From Pseudomonas koreensis (GTDB lineage Bacteria; Pseudomonadota; Gammaproteobacteria; Pseudomonadales; Pseudomonadaceae): a stretch of DNA of 64,000 nt. The position numbers were made by a program, and so were the translations under genes. The stretch spans positions 1-64,000 of the forward strand of contig NZ_JAAQYM010000006.1 in NCBI RefSeq assembly GCF_012986595.1. Direction: 5' to 3'. Position 1 is the first letter of the stretch, and each line of letters begins with the position of its first letter. A model generated the notes under the pieces. The model had not been told where the DNA came from and made no database searches. It saw only the letters and a list, made by a program, of their open reading frames with translations. Below, piece after piece: positions 8,767-17,095 of the stretch.

Positions 8767-9774
8767 ATGAAAGCCATCACCTTTACCCAACACGCCTTAC
8801 CCATTGAAGATCCACAGTCATTGATCGATACCGACATCCCCGTGCCGACCCCGGGCCCGCGAGACCTGCTGGTCGAAGTGCGTGCGGTGTCGGTCAACCC
8901 GGTCGACACCAAAGTGCGCGCCGGTACGTTCACCAAGGAGCCGAAAATCCTTGGCTGGGATGCCGCCGGCGTGGTGCGTTCGGTCGGTTCCGAAGTGACC
9001 CTGTTCCAGCCCGGTGATGAAGTGTTCTACGCCGGTTCGATTGCCCGCACCGGCAGTTACAGCGAGTACCACTTGGTGGATGAACGCATTGTCGGGCACA
9101 AACCGCGCTCGTTGAGTGCCGCCGACGCGGCGGCGCTGCCGCTGACGTCGATCACCGCCTGGGAGTTGTTGTTCGACCGGCTCGGAGTCGCCGAAGGCAC
9201 GGGGGAGGGCAAGTGCCTGCTGATCACCGGGGCCGCTGGCGGCGTGGGTTCGATGCTGGTGCAACTGGCTCGGCAATTGACCCGACTGACCGTCATCGGC
9301 ACCGCTTCACGGCAGGAAACCGCGGACTGGGTTCGCCAGTTGGGCGCGCATCATGTCATCGATCACAGCGCGCCACTGCTCGATCAACTGCGGGCGTTGG
9401 GCATCGACGAAGTCAGCTACGTCGCCAGCCTGACTCACACTGAGCAGCACTTCGCGCAGTTGGTTGAAGTCCTGCGGCCACAGGGTCGTCTGGGCGTGAT
9501 CGACGACCCGGAGACCCTCGACGTGATGCCGCTCAAGCGCAAGTCGCTGTCGTTGCACTGGGAGCTGATGTTTACCCGCGCGTTGTACGAAACCGAGGAC
9601 ATGATCAATCAGCATGAGTTGCTCAACCGCGTCTCCGGCCTGATCGATTTGGGTGTGTTGCACACCACCGTGGGTGAGCACTTTGGCGCGATCAACGCGG
9701 CGAACATGCGCCGTGCCCATGCGCTGGTCGAGAGCGGCAAGGCCCGGGGCAAGATCGTTCTCGAAGGTTTCTGA
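8767..9774 (+). CDS. MDR-family zinc-type alcohol dehydrogenase / quinone reductase
   Basis: From the ATG at 8767 (MKAITFTQHALPIEDPQSL) the protein has 335 residues. It contains a GroES-like N-terminal domain and a Rossmann domain with GAAGGVGSMLVQLARQL. The medium-chain dehydrogenase subgroup to which it belongs reduces quinones, enones or aldehydes with NAD(P)H and often lacks the catalytic zinc ligands, which are not obvious here. It heads a likely three-gene operon with the MRJP-like protein (56 bases downstream) and an ABM monooxygenase, opposite a LysR regulator. Confidence 0.85.
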   Translation: MKAITFTQHALPIEDPQSLIDTDIPVPTPGPRDLLVEVRAVSVNPVDTKVRAGTFTKEPKILGWDAAGVVRSVGSEVTLFQPGDEVFYAGSIARTGSYSEYHLVDERIVGHKPRSLSAADAAALPLTSITAWELLFDRLGVAEGTGEGKCLLITGAAGGVGSMLVQLARQLTRLTVIGTASRQETADWVRQLGAHHVIDHSAPLLDQLRALGIDEVSYVASLTHTEQHFAQLVEVLRPQGRLGVIDDPETLDVMPLKRKSLSLHWELMFTRALYETEDMINQHELLNRVSGLIDLGVLHTTVGEHFGAINAANMRRAHALVESGKARGKIVLEGF

Positions 9775-9830
9775 GCAGCACCCACCGCACATTCAGCCCA
9801 GCCCTGTAACGGGCCGGTCAGGAGCACTTT

Positions 9831-11015
9831 ATGCGTTTGAAAAAACTTCCCGTGGTGTTGGCGCTGGCATCGGCGTACGCCTTGGCCATGCCGTTCGCCC
9901 ATGCTATCGACGCGGTTGCGCTGCCGGCCAATGCCCCGGCTGACCGGGCGTTCGGCAAGCTGGAACAGGTGCACGCGTTCTACGATGCGATGCCCACCGG
10001 GGTGACGGTCAGCGAGACCGGGCGAATCTTCGTCAACTTTCCGCGTTGGGGTGACGATGTACCGTTCACCGTCGGCGAGCTTCGCGACGGCAAGGTCGTG
10101 GCTTATCCCGATGCTGCGATCAACCGGGAGAACCCCCGCGATCCCAGTGATGGCCTGATCAGCGTGCAAAGCGTGGTGGCCGACGGCCAGGGCCGGGTCT
10201 GGCTGCTCGACACCGCCGCTCCGGGGTTCGCTGATCCCAAACCGCGCGGCGCGAAACTGGTGGCGGTGGATCTGGCGAGCAACCGCGTGGTCAAGCGTCT
10301 GGTGTTCCCAGACAACGTGATGCTGCCCAGCACCTATGTCAACGACATGCGTTTTGATTTTCGTACTGGCACGGAGGGGACTGTTTATCTGACCGATTCG
10401 TCCTTGCGTGGCCTCGGTGCCATCATCGTCATGGACATCGCCAGCGGCCGTGCCATGCGCCGCTTGAGCGGCGCGCCATCGACGTCGGTTGATCCGGCAT
10501 TCGTGCCGGTGGTGGAAGGTTTGCCGGTCACGGTGGAAGCAGCGGATGGCAAGCGCAAACCGCTTGCTGTGGCCTCGGACGGCATCGCGCTGTCGGCGGA
10601 CGGCAAGACGCTGTACTTCACGCCGCTGTCCAGTCGACACCTGTATTCGGTTGCCACGGCGTTGCTGCGTGATGCCAGTGTCAGCGAAGCGCAACTGGCC
10701 ACCGCCGTGCAGGACCTTGGCGAGAAGGGCGCGTCCGATGGCATGGAAGCCGACGCTGCCGGGGCGTTGTACGCCGGCGACTACGAGCACAACTCGATCC
10801 GCAAACGCCTGCCCGACGGTCAATGGCAGACGCTGGTGCACGACCCGCGACTGCTCTGGCCCGACACCCTGTCCATCGGCCCGGACGGCTATCTGTATTT
10901 CATCGCTAACCAGCTGCATCGTCAGGCGGTGTTTCGCGGCGGTCAGGATCAGCGGCAAAAACCCTACAGCCTGATGCGCCTGAAAATCGATGCTTCGCCG
11001 GCGCCTACTCGTTGA
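9831..11015 (+). CDS. Exported major royal jelly protein (MRJP)-family protein
   Basis: The 394-residue product starts with a clear Sec signal peptide (residues 1-25, ending AMPFAHA). It continues as a six-bladed beta-propeller with motifs of the MRJP/yellow family: VNFPRWGDDVPFTVGEL, SVVADGQGRVWLLDTA, YVNDMRFDF, SDGIALSADGKTLYFTPL and WPDTLSIGPDGYLYF. Bacterial members are periplasmic or secreted and resemble gluconolactonase/SMP-30 enzymes. The substrate is unknown. It lies between a dehydrogenase and a small monooxygenase, so an oxidised-lactone or quinone substrate is a reasonable guess. Confidence 0.82.
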   Translation: MRLKKLPVVLALASAYALAMPFAHAIDAVALPANAPADRAFGKLEQVHAFYDAMPTGVTVSETGRIFVNFPRWGDDVPFTVGELRDGKVVAYPDAAINRENPRDPSDGLISVQSVVADGQGRVWLLDTAAPGFADPKPRGAKLVAVDLASNRVVKRLVFPDNVMLPSTYVNDMRFDFRTGTEGTVYLTDSSLRGLGAIIVMDIASGRAMRRLSGAPSTSVDPAFVPVVEGLPVTVEAADGKRKPLAVASDGIALSADGKTLYFTPLSSRHLYSVATALLRDASVSEAQLATAVQDLGEKGASDGMEADAAGALYAGDYEHNSIRKRLPDGQWQTLVHDPRLLWPDTLSIGPDGYLYFIANQLHRQAVFRGGQDQRQKPYSLMRLKIDASPAPTR

Positions 11016-11041
11016 AAGTTGATTTCACTATTGGAGAAATG

Positions 11042-11353
11042 ATGATGAATGCGTCCACTGAAGTGTTGGTGTCGATTGCCGTGCTCAAGGCCAAATCTGG
11101 CAAGGAGCAGGCCTTGAAAGAGGGACTGTTGGCACTGGTTGAGCCGACACGCGCAGAGCCGGGCAATCTCGACTATGTATTGTTCGAGCTGCGCGACGCG
11201 CCCGGGACGTTCTACATGCGCGAGGCGTTCAAGAATCAGGCGGCGCTGGATGCGCATTTCGCCATGCCGTATTTCCAGCGCTTTGCCGCCACGGCGGATG
11301 ACCTGCTCGAAGAGCCGCTGCAGTTGATCTTCCTCGAGCAAGTTTCGTCCTGA
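11042..11353 (+). CDS. ABM-domain putative quinol monooxygenase
   Basis: This protein of about 103 residues is a ferredoxin-like antibiotic-biosynthesis-monooxygenase (ABM) fold related to YgiN. It shows LVSIAVLKAKSGKEQALKEGL, the EPGNLDYVLFELRDAPGTF core, and FYMREAFKNQAALDAHFAMPYF. Such proteins act as cytoplasmic dimers on quinols or other phenolics without cofactors. GGAG at 11033-11036 favours the ATG at 11042 or 11045 over an upstream in-frame start at 11012. It is the third gene of the MDR-MRJP-ABM operon, 26 bases after its neighbour. Confidence 0.8.
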   Translation: MMNASTEVLVSIAVLKAKSGKEQALKEGLLALVEPTRAEPGNLDYVLFELRDAPGTFYMREAFKNQAALDAHFAMPYFQRFAATADDLLEEPLQLIFLEQVSS

Positions 11354-11451
11354 GAACGCTTTGACGTTCAGCCATCCATTCAAGCGTTCGGGGTGTTGCC
11401 AGGGCTAACTCATTTACTAACGGTGATGCAGTTGCCCTCGGGCCCCGCCTT

Positions 11452-11733
11452 TCAGCGTTTGCACTGCGCCTGCACCACCTGGCACGTGTTCGGTGTCCCT
11501 CCCGATCGGCTCGCATAACGCATGCAGTTATTCATCGCCTTCTTGCGGGCCATGCTCAAAGTATCGCCCCAGGCCAAGCCGCCCTCGCCGGAGGTGGGTA
11601 CGGCTTTGGCGTAGCAATTCGAGCCGTTGGTGGCGTAGCGCTTGCTCGAACAGCCTGCCGTCAGCGCCACAGTGGTGGCGAGCAGGGTGAGCAGCAGCCA
11701 TGAGCTGCATTGGCGTGCGGTGATTGCGGTCAT
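11452..11733 (-). CDS. Small lipoprotein
   Basis: The ATG at 11733 gives a 93-residue product with a lipoprotein signal peptide and lipobox LTAGC (Cys at about residue 28). A mature part of ~65 residues carries four further cysteines (SNCYAKAV, MNNCMRYAS, NTCQVVQAQC). It is predicted to be an envelope lipoprotein with disulfides. The family was not recognised. A longer reading from 11871 has no signal peptide at its start and is rejected. Confidence 0.7.
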   Translation of the reverse strand: MTAITARQCSSWLLLTLLATTVALTAGCSSKRYATNGSNCYAKAVPTSGEGGLAWGDTLSMARKKAMNNCMRYASRSGGTPNTCQVVQAQCKR

Positions 11734-11821
11734 TCGGGTTCCTCGGTGGGTCAGGCGCTTCAATTGCCTCGCTGACAGGCGTTGGGCATTATCCAGCAAT
11801 CGACATAAGGAAGCGTCCCCA

Positions 11822-12310
11822 ATGCATGCACCCACACTACACCTGATGTGCGGCAAGATCGCCTCGGGCAAATCGACCCTGGCGAAATCGCTTGCTGAGC
11901 AGCACGGCGCGCTTGTGCTGAGCGAGGATCAGTGGCTGTCGCGGCTGTATCCGGAGCAGATCAATTCGGTGGCGGATTACCTTCGGTGCGCGCGGCAGAT
12001 TCGCGGGGTGCTGGGGCCGCTGGTGGTCGATGTGCTGGCGGCGGGGGTGAGTGTGGTGCTGGATTTTCCGGCCAATACCGTGGCGGATCGACAGTGGCTG
12101 CGCGGGCTGGCGGACAGTGCGCGAGTGCGGCATTGCCTGCACTATCTCGACGTGGATGACGACACCTGCCGCGCCCGGCTGCAGGCACGCAACGCGCTGG
12201 CCGAACATGAGTTCGCGGCGTCGGATGCGGAGTTTGATTTGATCACGCGTTACTTTCAGGTGCCGGAGGTGGGCGAGGGGCTGGAGATCGTCACGCACCG
12301 CAATCCCTAG
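11822..12310 (+). CDS. Small P-loop ATPase/kinase
   Basis: This 162-residue protein carries a Walker A motif near its start (MCGKIASGKSTLAKSLA). It has a Walker-B-like strand with DVLAAGVSVVLDFP and a lid-type segment DDDTCRARLQARN. The architecture is that of zeta-toxin/gluconate-kinase-like AAA_33 kinases. AAGGA lies about 12 bases before the ATG. The substrate is unknown and no antitoxin-like gene lies next to it. A second small kinase of similar type lies 150 bases away on the other strand. Confidence 0.75.
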   Translation: MHAPTLHLMCGKIASGKSTLAKSLAEQHGALVLSEDQWLSRLYPEQINSVADYLRCARQIRGVLGPLVVDVLAAGVSVVLDFPANTVADRQWLRGLADSARVRHCLHYLDVDDDTCRARLQARNALAEHEFAASDAEFDLITRYFQVPEVGEGLEIVTHRNP

Positions 12311-12370
12311 CCGGCTGGCGCCCACATTGATCGCGCCCGGCCGCCAATCCCGAGGTCAGCGCATAACCCC

Positions 12371-12396
12371 GTGGGAGCGAGCCTGCTCGCGAAGAC
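12371..12396. repeat. Single REP sequence
   Basis: GGGAGCGAGCCTGCTCGCGA is the core of a common P. fluorescens-group REP palindrome. It lies in the gap between two small convergent kinase genes. Confidence 0.8.
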
Positions 12397-12461
12397 GCCG
12401 TGTCAGTCACAATCACGTTGGCAGGCCTTCGCACATTGTGGCGCACCAACCGCTCACCCGT

Positions 12462-12968
12462 TTACCGAGGATCAGTCAGTTGGCGCAAGACGATCTCCAC
12501 CGCCTGATGCACGGCGAGAGTCGCTGTGTCGAGGCAAAGGATCGGCTGCGTCCAGGCTTCATATTCGTGATTCACCACAGAGGACCAGCTCGGTGGCGTC
12601 AGGCCCATGATGTCTGATTGCCGCTGTTCCACCCGACGGCGATGCTCACGCGGGTCTGAGCAAATCACTTCGATGTTGAGCAACGCTACGCCCGAGCGAG
12701 CCGCAACGTCGGCCCATGCTTGTCGGCTTTCAGCCACCGGATTCACACAATCAACCACGACACTGCGGCCGGGACGCAGGTTGTTCATGGCCAGCTCGTT
12801 GGCGACCCTGTAACCGCTGCTGCCAACGTCATCAGCCAGAACCCCGGCGTTGCGGATGGCCTGTTCGATCGTGTCGATACGCAGATAGGTCGCCTCCAGT
12901 CGAGTCGCGAGTGACTGGGCGATGGTGGTCTTGCCTGTGCCTGGCAGGCCACTGAATACAATTAGCAT
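12462..12968 (-). CDS. Small AAA-type P-loop kinase
   Basis: The 168-residue product starts MLIVFSGLPGTGKTTIA, a textbook Walker A. It continues with VVVDCVNPVAESRQAW (Walker-B strand) and CSDPREHRRRVEQRQSD, a lid with arginine fingers. Such AAA_33 proteins phosphorylate small molecules or nucleotides, and this one cannot be assigned further. AAGGAG overlaps an upstream GTG (12974) and sits correctly only for the ATG at 12968, which decides the start. It converges on the other small kinase gene, with a REP between them. Confidence 0.78.
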   Translation of the reverse strand: MLIVFSGLPGTGKTTIAQSLATRLEATYLRIDTIEQAIRNAGVLADDVGSSGYRVANELAMNNLRPGRSVVVDCVNPVAESRQAWADVAARSGVALLNIEVICSDPREHRRRVEQRQSDIMGLTPPSWSSVVNHEYEAWTQPILCLDTATLAVHQAVEIVLRQLTDPR

Positions 12969-13108
12969 GGGCACTCCTTAAAAGCCCGTTCGAACAACTC
13001 GAGCCATTGAGTGGTATCCATTTCACACATCCTGCGTCAGTCCATTTGGGGGGAGGGATTATGGACGGAATCTCTTTCAACCGAAAACTCCACATTCATC
13101 ACTGAATC

Positions 13109-13200
13109 CTGTAGGAGTGAGCCTGCTCGCGATAGCGGTATATCTCTGACATTTACGTTGTCTGACACACCGCTATCGCGAGCAGGCTCACTTCTACAGT
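13109..13200. repeat. REPIN (two inverted REP sequences)
   Basis: CTGTAGGAGTGAGCCTGCTC at the left and its inverted copy ending in CTTCTACAGT enclose a short spacer, and the arms extend through GCGATAGCGGT / ACCGCTATCGC. It is a complete REPIN of the same family as the one at 24.6 kb. Confidence 0.9.
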
Positions 13201-13342
13201 GGCTCTCCGGCCGATACGGACAAAAAACGCAGCCCACGGACCAATCGCGCAGCCATTTTCTTACGCAGTCGTTCTGTCATATTCAGTATCAATCGATTGC
13301 AGATAGTAGCCAGCCCAACGCTAATTCCAATGAGGCTGCACT

Positions 13343-15262
13343 GTGTTTCAACGTCTAGTGTGTTCGCTGTCCGTTCTGAGCCTGTCCATCGCCGCTGCCC
13401 ACGCTGCCGAGCCGGTCGCGCTCGATACGCCGCGGCTGAAAAGCATCGACAATTTCCGTGATGTCGCCGGCCTCACCACCGCGTATTCCACGGCCCACGA
13501 CGGCACGATGCGCGGCGGGGTGTTCTACCGTTCCAATGCGATCACGCCGTCGGCAGCGGATCTGGCGACCCTCAACAGCCTTGGCATCAAAGCCGTCTAC
13601 GACCTGCGCACCCCGAGCGAAATCGCCGGTACGCCGGACACGATGCTGAGCGGCGCGACCTACCAGAACATCGACATCATCGGCAGCACCACCTCGGGCG
13701 CGAACATCACCACTGTCTCGTTCAAAAGCGCCGCCGACGCCATCGCCATGATGGAGCAGACCAACCGCGCTTTCGTCAGCGACGCGGGGATGCGCGGTCA
13801 GTTCGGCACGCTGTTCAACGAACTGGCCACCACCGACGGCGCGCAACTGTTCCATTGCACCGCCGGCAAGGACCGCACCGGCTGGACCGCCGCCGTGCTG
13901 CAGAGCATCGCCGGGGTCGACAACGCGACCATCATGGCCAACTACCTCGCGACCAACGACTACACCGCCGCCCGTGTCGCCGCGACGCTCAAGGCGCTGC
14001 CGCCAAGCATGGCGTCGATCTACGCGCCGCTGCTCGGCGTGCAGGCCAGCTACTTGCAGGCCGGTCTCGATGAGGTCAGCGCCGAATACGGCAGCATGGA
14101 CAACTACCTCAAACAAGGCCTCGGCCTGTCGCAGGAAACGATCTACGTTCTGCGCGGCAAACTGGTCGAGTACAACAGCCTGCCGGGTCAGGCCGGGTTG
14201 ATTGGCAACGCCGCCGCCGGTGCCGATTTGCTCCGCGAGTTGCAGAACACCCGTCTATCCGGCACCTACAGCGCCTACAACTACTACCTGCAATCGGCGA
14301 TCGACGCCGGCACCCTCGGCGGTGTCGAATCCCAGGTTGGCGGCCAGGTTCACGCCGACGCGGCCAGCTACCTGCTGCGCCAGAATGCGCTGATCGAACA
14401 AGCCGCCGCGCCTTACGCCAGCGGCACCGACCTGAAAGTCGGCCAATACCGCGTGTGGACCACCGCGCTCGCCGGCTACCTCGGCACCGACGGCTCGTCC
14501 CACGCCGAGAGCAGCAACGAGCACAGCCAAGGCCTGATGGTCGGCATCACCCAGCGCTTCTCCGAACAGCTCAGCACGCGCGGCGGTTTCGGCTACAGCA
14601 AAGGCACCGTCGGCGGCGCGGGCGGTGAGGCCGATACCGACTTTACCTTCTTCAACTTTGGCGCCCGCTACGGCTTCACCAGCCTGGAACGCGGCCTGTT
14701 CGTCGACGCCAACGCCAGCGCCGGCTATGTCGACTACGACAGCAAACGCGAGCTCGGCAGCGGCCTCGGCACCGCGAAGGGCGACACCCACGGCAACCTC
14801 ACCGGCGCCACGCTGGCGCTGGGTTACCGCGCGCCGGTCAACGGCATGATCCTCGAACCAAGCCTCGGCTTGCGCGTCAGCCACCTTGACCTCAAAGGCT
14901 TCCAGGAGAAGGGCAGCGAACTGTCCCTCGACGTCGACGACAATACCGCCACCCGCCGCAGCGCCGTCGCCAACCTCAACGTGGCGTTCGCCCCAGTGGC
15001 GATGGGCGCGTGGCAACTGGTGCCGGGCGTGCAAGTCGGATACGAGCGTACGCTGGGCAACAACGACGTCACCAGCCAGAGCCACCTGCTGGGCCTCGAC
15101 ATCGAACAACGCGCCGCCTTCGACAACCGCGACCAGTTCAGCGGCGGCGTCAACCTGATGGCCAGCCTCGGCGCCGTCAGCCTCGGCGCAGAAGTCGGTG
15201 CCAGCGGCGGCGGTGACAGCCACGGCTTCAGTGGCAGCCTGAAGGCCAGTTACGCGTTCTAA
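13343..15262 (+). CDS. Tyrosine phosphatase-autotransporter fusion protein
   Basis: This 639-residue protein has a Sec signal peptide (1-21). A Tyr_phosphatase3-type domain (~25-300) contains NFRDVAG, VYDLRTPSE (88-94) and the intact P-loop HCTAGKDRTG, with C172 as nucleophile and R178. The last ~270 residues form an autotransporter beta-barrel of alternating amphipathic strands ending in the aromatic motif LKASYAF. The design is type V secretion: the phosphatase would be carried to the cell surface. Related phosphatases act on phosphotyrosine, phosphoinositides or polyphosphate, and the substrate here is unknown. It is monocistronic, with a REPIN upstream and a REP downstream. Confidence 0.87.
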   Translation: MFQRLVCSLSVLSLSIAAAHAAEPVALDTPRLKSIDNFRDVAGLTTAYSTAHDGTMRGGVFYRSNAITPSAADLATLNSLGIKAVYDLRTPSEIAGTPDTMLSGATYQNIDIIGSTTSGANITTVSFKSAADAIAMMEQTNRAFVSDAGMRGQFGTLFNELATTDGAQLFHCTAGKDRTGWTAAVLQSIAGVDNATIMANYLATNDYTAARVAATLKALPPSMASIYAPLLGVQASYLQAGLDEVSAEYGSMDNYLKQGLGLSQETIYVLRGKLVEYNSLPGQAGLIGNAAAGADLLRELQNTRLSGTYSAYNYYLQSAIDAGTLGGVESQVGGQVHADAASYLLRQNALIEQAAAPYASGTDLKVGQYRVWTTALAGYLGTDGSSHAESSNEHSQGLMVGITQRFSEQLSTRGGFGYSKGTVGGAGGEADTDFTFFNFGARYGFTSLERGLFVDANASAGYVDYDSKRELGSGLGTAKGDTHGNLTGATLALGYRAPVNGMILEPSLGLRVSHLDLKGFQEKGSELSLDVDDNTATRRSAVANLNVAFAPVAMGAWQLVPGVQVGYERTLGNNDVTSQSHLLGLDIEQRAAFDNRDQFSGGVNLMASLGAVSLGAEVGASGGGDSHGFSGSLKASYAF

Positions 15263-15318
15263 AAGAACGGACATCACTCAGGTCAAGGATGACCAAAACT
15301 GAAGGACGCTCCCCAACC

Positions 15319-15347
15319 TGTGGCGAGGGAGCTTGCTCCCGCTGGGC
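15319..15347. repeat. REP sequence of a second family
   Basis: TGTGGCGAGGGAGCTTGCTC followed by CCGCTGG is a well-known P. fluorescens-group REP. It lies between the convergent phosphatase-autotransporter and EAL genes. Confidence 0.8.
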
Positions 15348-15374
15348 CGCGAAGCGCCCCCCAAACAGCCCCAT

Positions 15375-16970
15375 TCAAACACACCCAACTGACTCACCAA
15401 CCTGACCATCCCGCTCAGCAATCCCCCCACAACGCTCGCCAGCAAATGCCAAAAACTGCGCAACAGGCAGCGGTCTGGCAAACAACCATCCCTGACCGAA
15501 GTGCACGCCATGCCCGCGCAAATACTCCAGCTGCGCGTCAGTCTCGATGCCCTCGGCGACCACTTTCAAACGCAGACTTTTCGCCATCTGAATGATATGC
15601 GCCGTCACCGAACTCGCCTCCGGATCGCGCCCGATCGTGTCGACAAACGACTTGTCGATCTTCAGCACATCCAGCGGCAACTGCTGCAAATGCTGCAGGC
15701 TGGAAAACCCGGTGCCGAAGTCATCGATGGCCGCCAGGTGCCCCGACTCGCGCGCCTGATTCATCGTTTGTCGCGCCGATTCAATCTGCATAAATCCGCG
15801 CTCTGTAGCCTCCAGCCAGATCTGGCTCGGCCACACATCAGCCTTGCTCATGGCCGACTTCAGCCGTGGCAGAAAGCGCCCGCTGCTGACATCCGCGGCC
15901 GCCAGGTTGATCGCCACGTGCAGACCGCGTTCTTTCACCAGCAGCGGCCCCAGATCCTGCATGACATGGTCGATCACCTGATCGGTGATCGGCAGAATCA
16001 AGCCACTCTGTTCCGCCAGCGGGATAAACAGATCGGGCCGCACCAGGCTGCCGTCCGGATGCCGCCAGCGCACCAGCGCTTCGGCGCCGACACAGGCGCC
16101 ATCGCTCAAATCGATAATGGGCTGGTAATGCACGATGAACTCACGATTGCGCACCGCCAGCTCCAGTTCCGCCAATGGCGACAAGCGCTTGCGCGTACGC
16201 CGCACAATCACCAGCGTGAGCATCCCGGCCAGCAACCCGCCGATGGGCAGCAACAACATCTCCCGACGCACCAGACCCTGCAGCAATTCGTGGCGCGACA
16301 CCGCCGCGATGGCGACCCAGTCACCGCTGTGAACGAGGGTATACAGATAACCGTCCTCGAGCGCCGAAGCGGGGCCCAGATGCACCCGACTCATGAAGCG
16401 CTCCGCCCCCGGCCGCGACACGCCGACCAGTTGTCCGGCAGCGGTGCCGACCATCAAATGCACATCGTCCTCGACCATCACCTGCAAAAACTGCTCAGGG
16501 TCCACCAGCACATTGAACGCCGCGTACTGCAGCGCCATCATCGGCTTCGCTGGCACAATCCGCGCCTGCACCCCCAACGACACGCGCACGCCGTCAGCGG
16601 TGACGAAGTCCTCCTTCCACGGCGTCACCCGATGGCCCACCGGCCCCCAGGAACCGCAGGCGTAAACCTCTTCCTCGACATAGCCGATCGACTTCACCGC
16701 AAACGTGTTGATGGTCAGCAGACGCATCTCGTCGATGCTCTCCGGCGTGCACGGTACGAGGCTGGACGCGGCGACGCTTTTCAGCACTCCGGCGGCTTCA
16801 TGGAAGGTATTGTTGGCGCGATGGGACGCCACGCTGGCCAGCGATTCAAGACGTTGCTGCGCCGCTGCCAGGTTCAACACCCAGGCGACGTAACCCATCA
16901 AAAGCACTGGAAGCAAGACACACGGAAGGCCCAGGAGAATGCTCCCCCAGACAATGCGTTTTTTGTTCAT
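15375..16970 (-). CDS. CSS-motif EAL-domain c-di-GMP phosphodiesterase
   Basis: From the ATG at 16970 the protein has 531 residues: a transmembrane helix (~5-28), a periplasmic CSS sensor domain (~30-225) with CGSWG in the characteristic cysteine position, a second helix (~228-248), and a cytoplasmic EAL domain (~265-510). Catalytic motifs are intact (EALVRW, NLAAAD, DDFGTGFSSL, KIDKSF, VAEGIET). It should hydrolyse c-di-GMP to pGpG. In E. coli, CSS-EAL enzymes are switched by the periplasmic DSB redox system through two cysteines; here C in VPCTPES and CGSWG are candidates. Confidence 0.9.
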   Translation of the reverse strand: MNKKRIVWGSILLGLPCVLLPVLLMGYVAWVLNLAAAQQRLESLASVASHRANNTFHEAAGVLKSVAASSLVPCTPESIDEMRLLTINTFAVKSIGYVEEEVYACGSWGPVGHRVTPWKEDFVTADGVRVSLGVQARIVPAKPMMALQYAAFNVLVDPEQFLQVMVEDDVHLMVGTAAGQLVGVSRPGAERFMSRVHLGPASALEDGYLYTLVHSGDWVAIAAVSRHELLQGLVRREMLLLPIGGLLAGMLTLVIVRRTRKRLSPLAELELAVRNREFIVHYQPIIDLSDGACVGAEALVRWRHPDGSLVRPDLFIPLAEQSGLILPITDQVIDHVMQDLGPLLVKERGLHVAINLAAADVSSGRFLPRLKSAMSKADVWPSQIWLEATERGFMQIESARQTMNQARESGHLAAIDDFGTGFSSLQHLQQLPLDVLKIDKSFVDTIGRDPEASSVTAHIIQMAKSLRLKVVAEGIETDAQLEYLRGHGVHFGQGWLFARPLPVAQFLAFAGERCGGIAERDGQVGESVGCV

Positions 16971-17095
16971 TTGACGCCACCTTGGCCCACGGCCCGTGAC
17001 GTGCGGCTGCACGGCTGTTAATCAGCTCGTACAGATTAGCGCTGGCGCAATTCACTGATCTTGTCGCAGATCAATGCTCTTACCGACAACGCCTG

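Noticed and set aside
13355..15277. Long minus-strand frames opposite the phosphatase-autotransporter gene
   Set aside because: Antisense shadows with Ala/Val/Gly-rich composition; the plus strand has a signal peptide, a catalytic motif and barrel strands.
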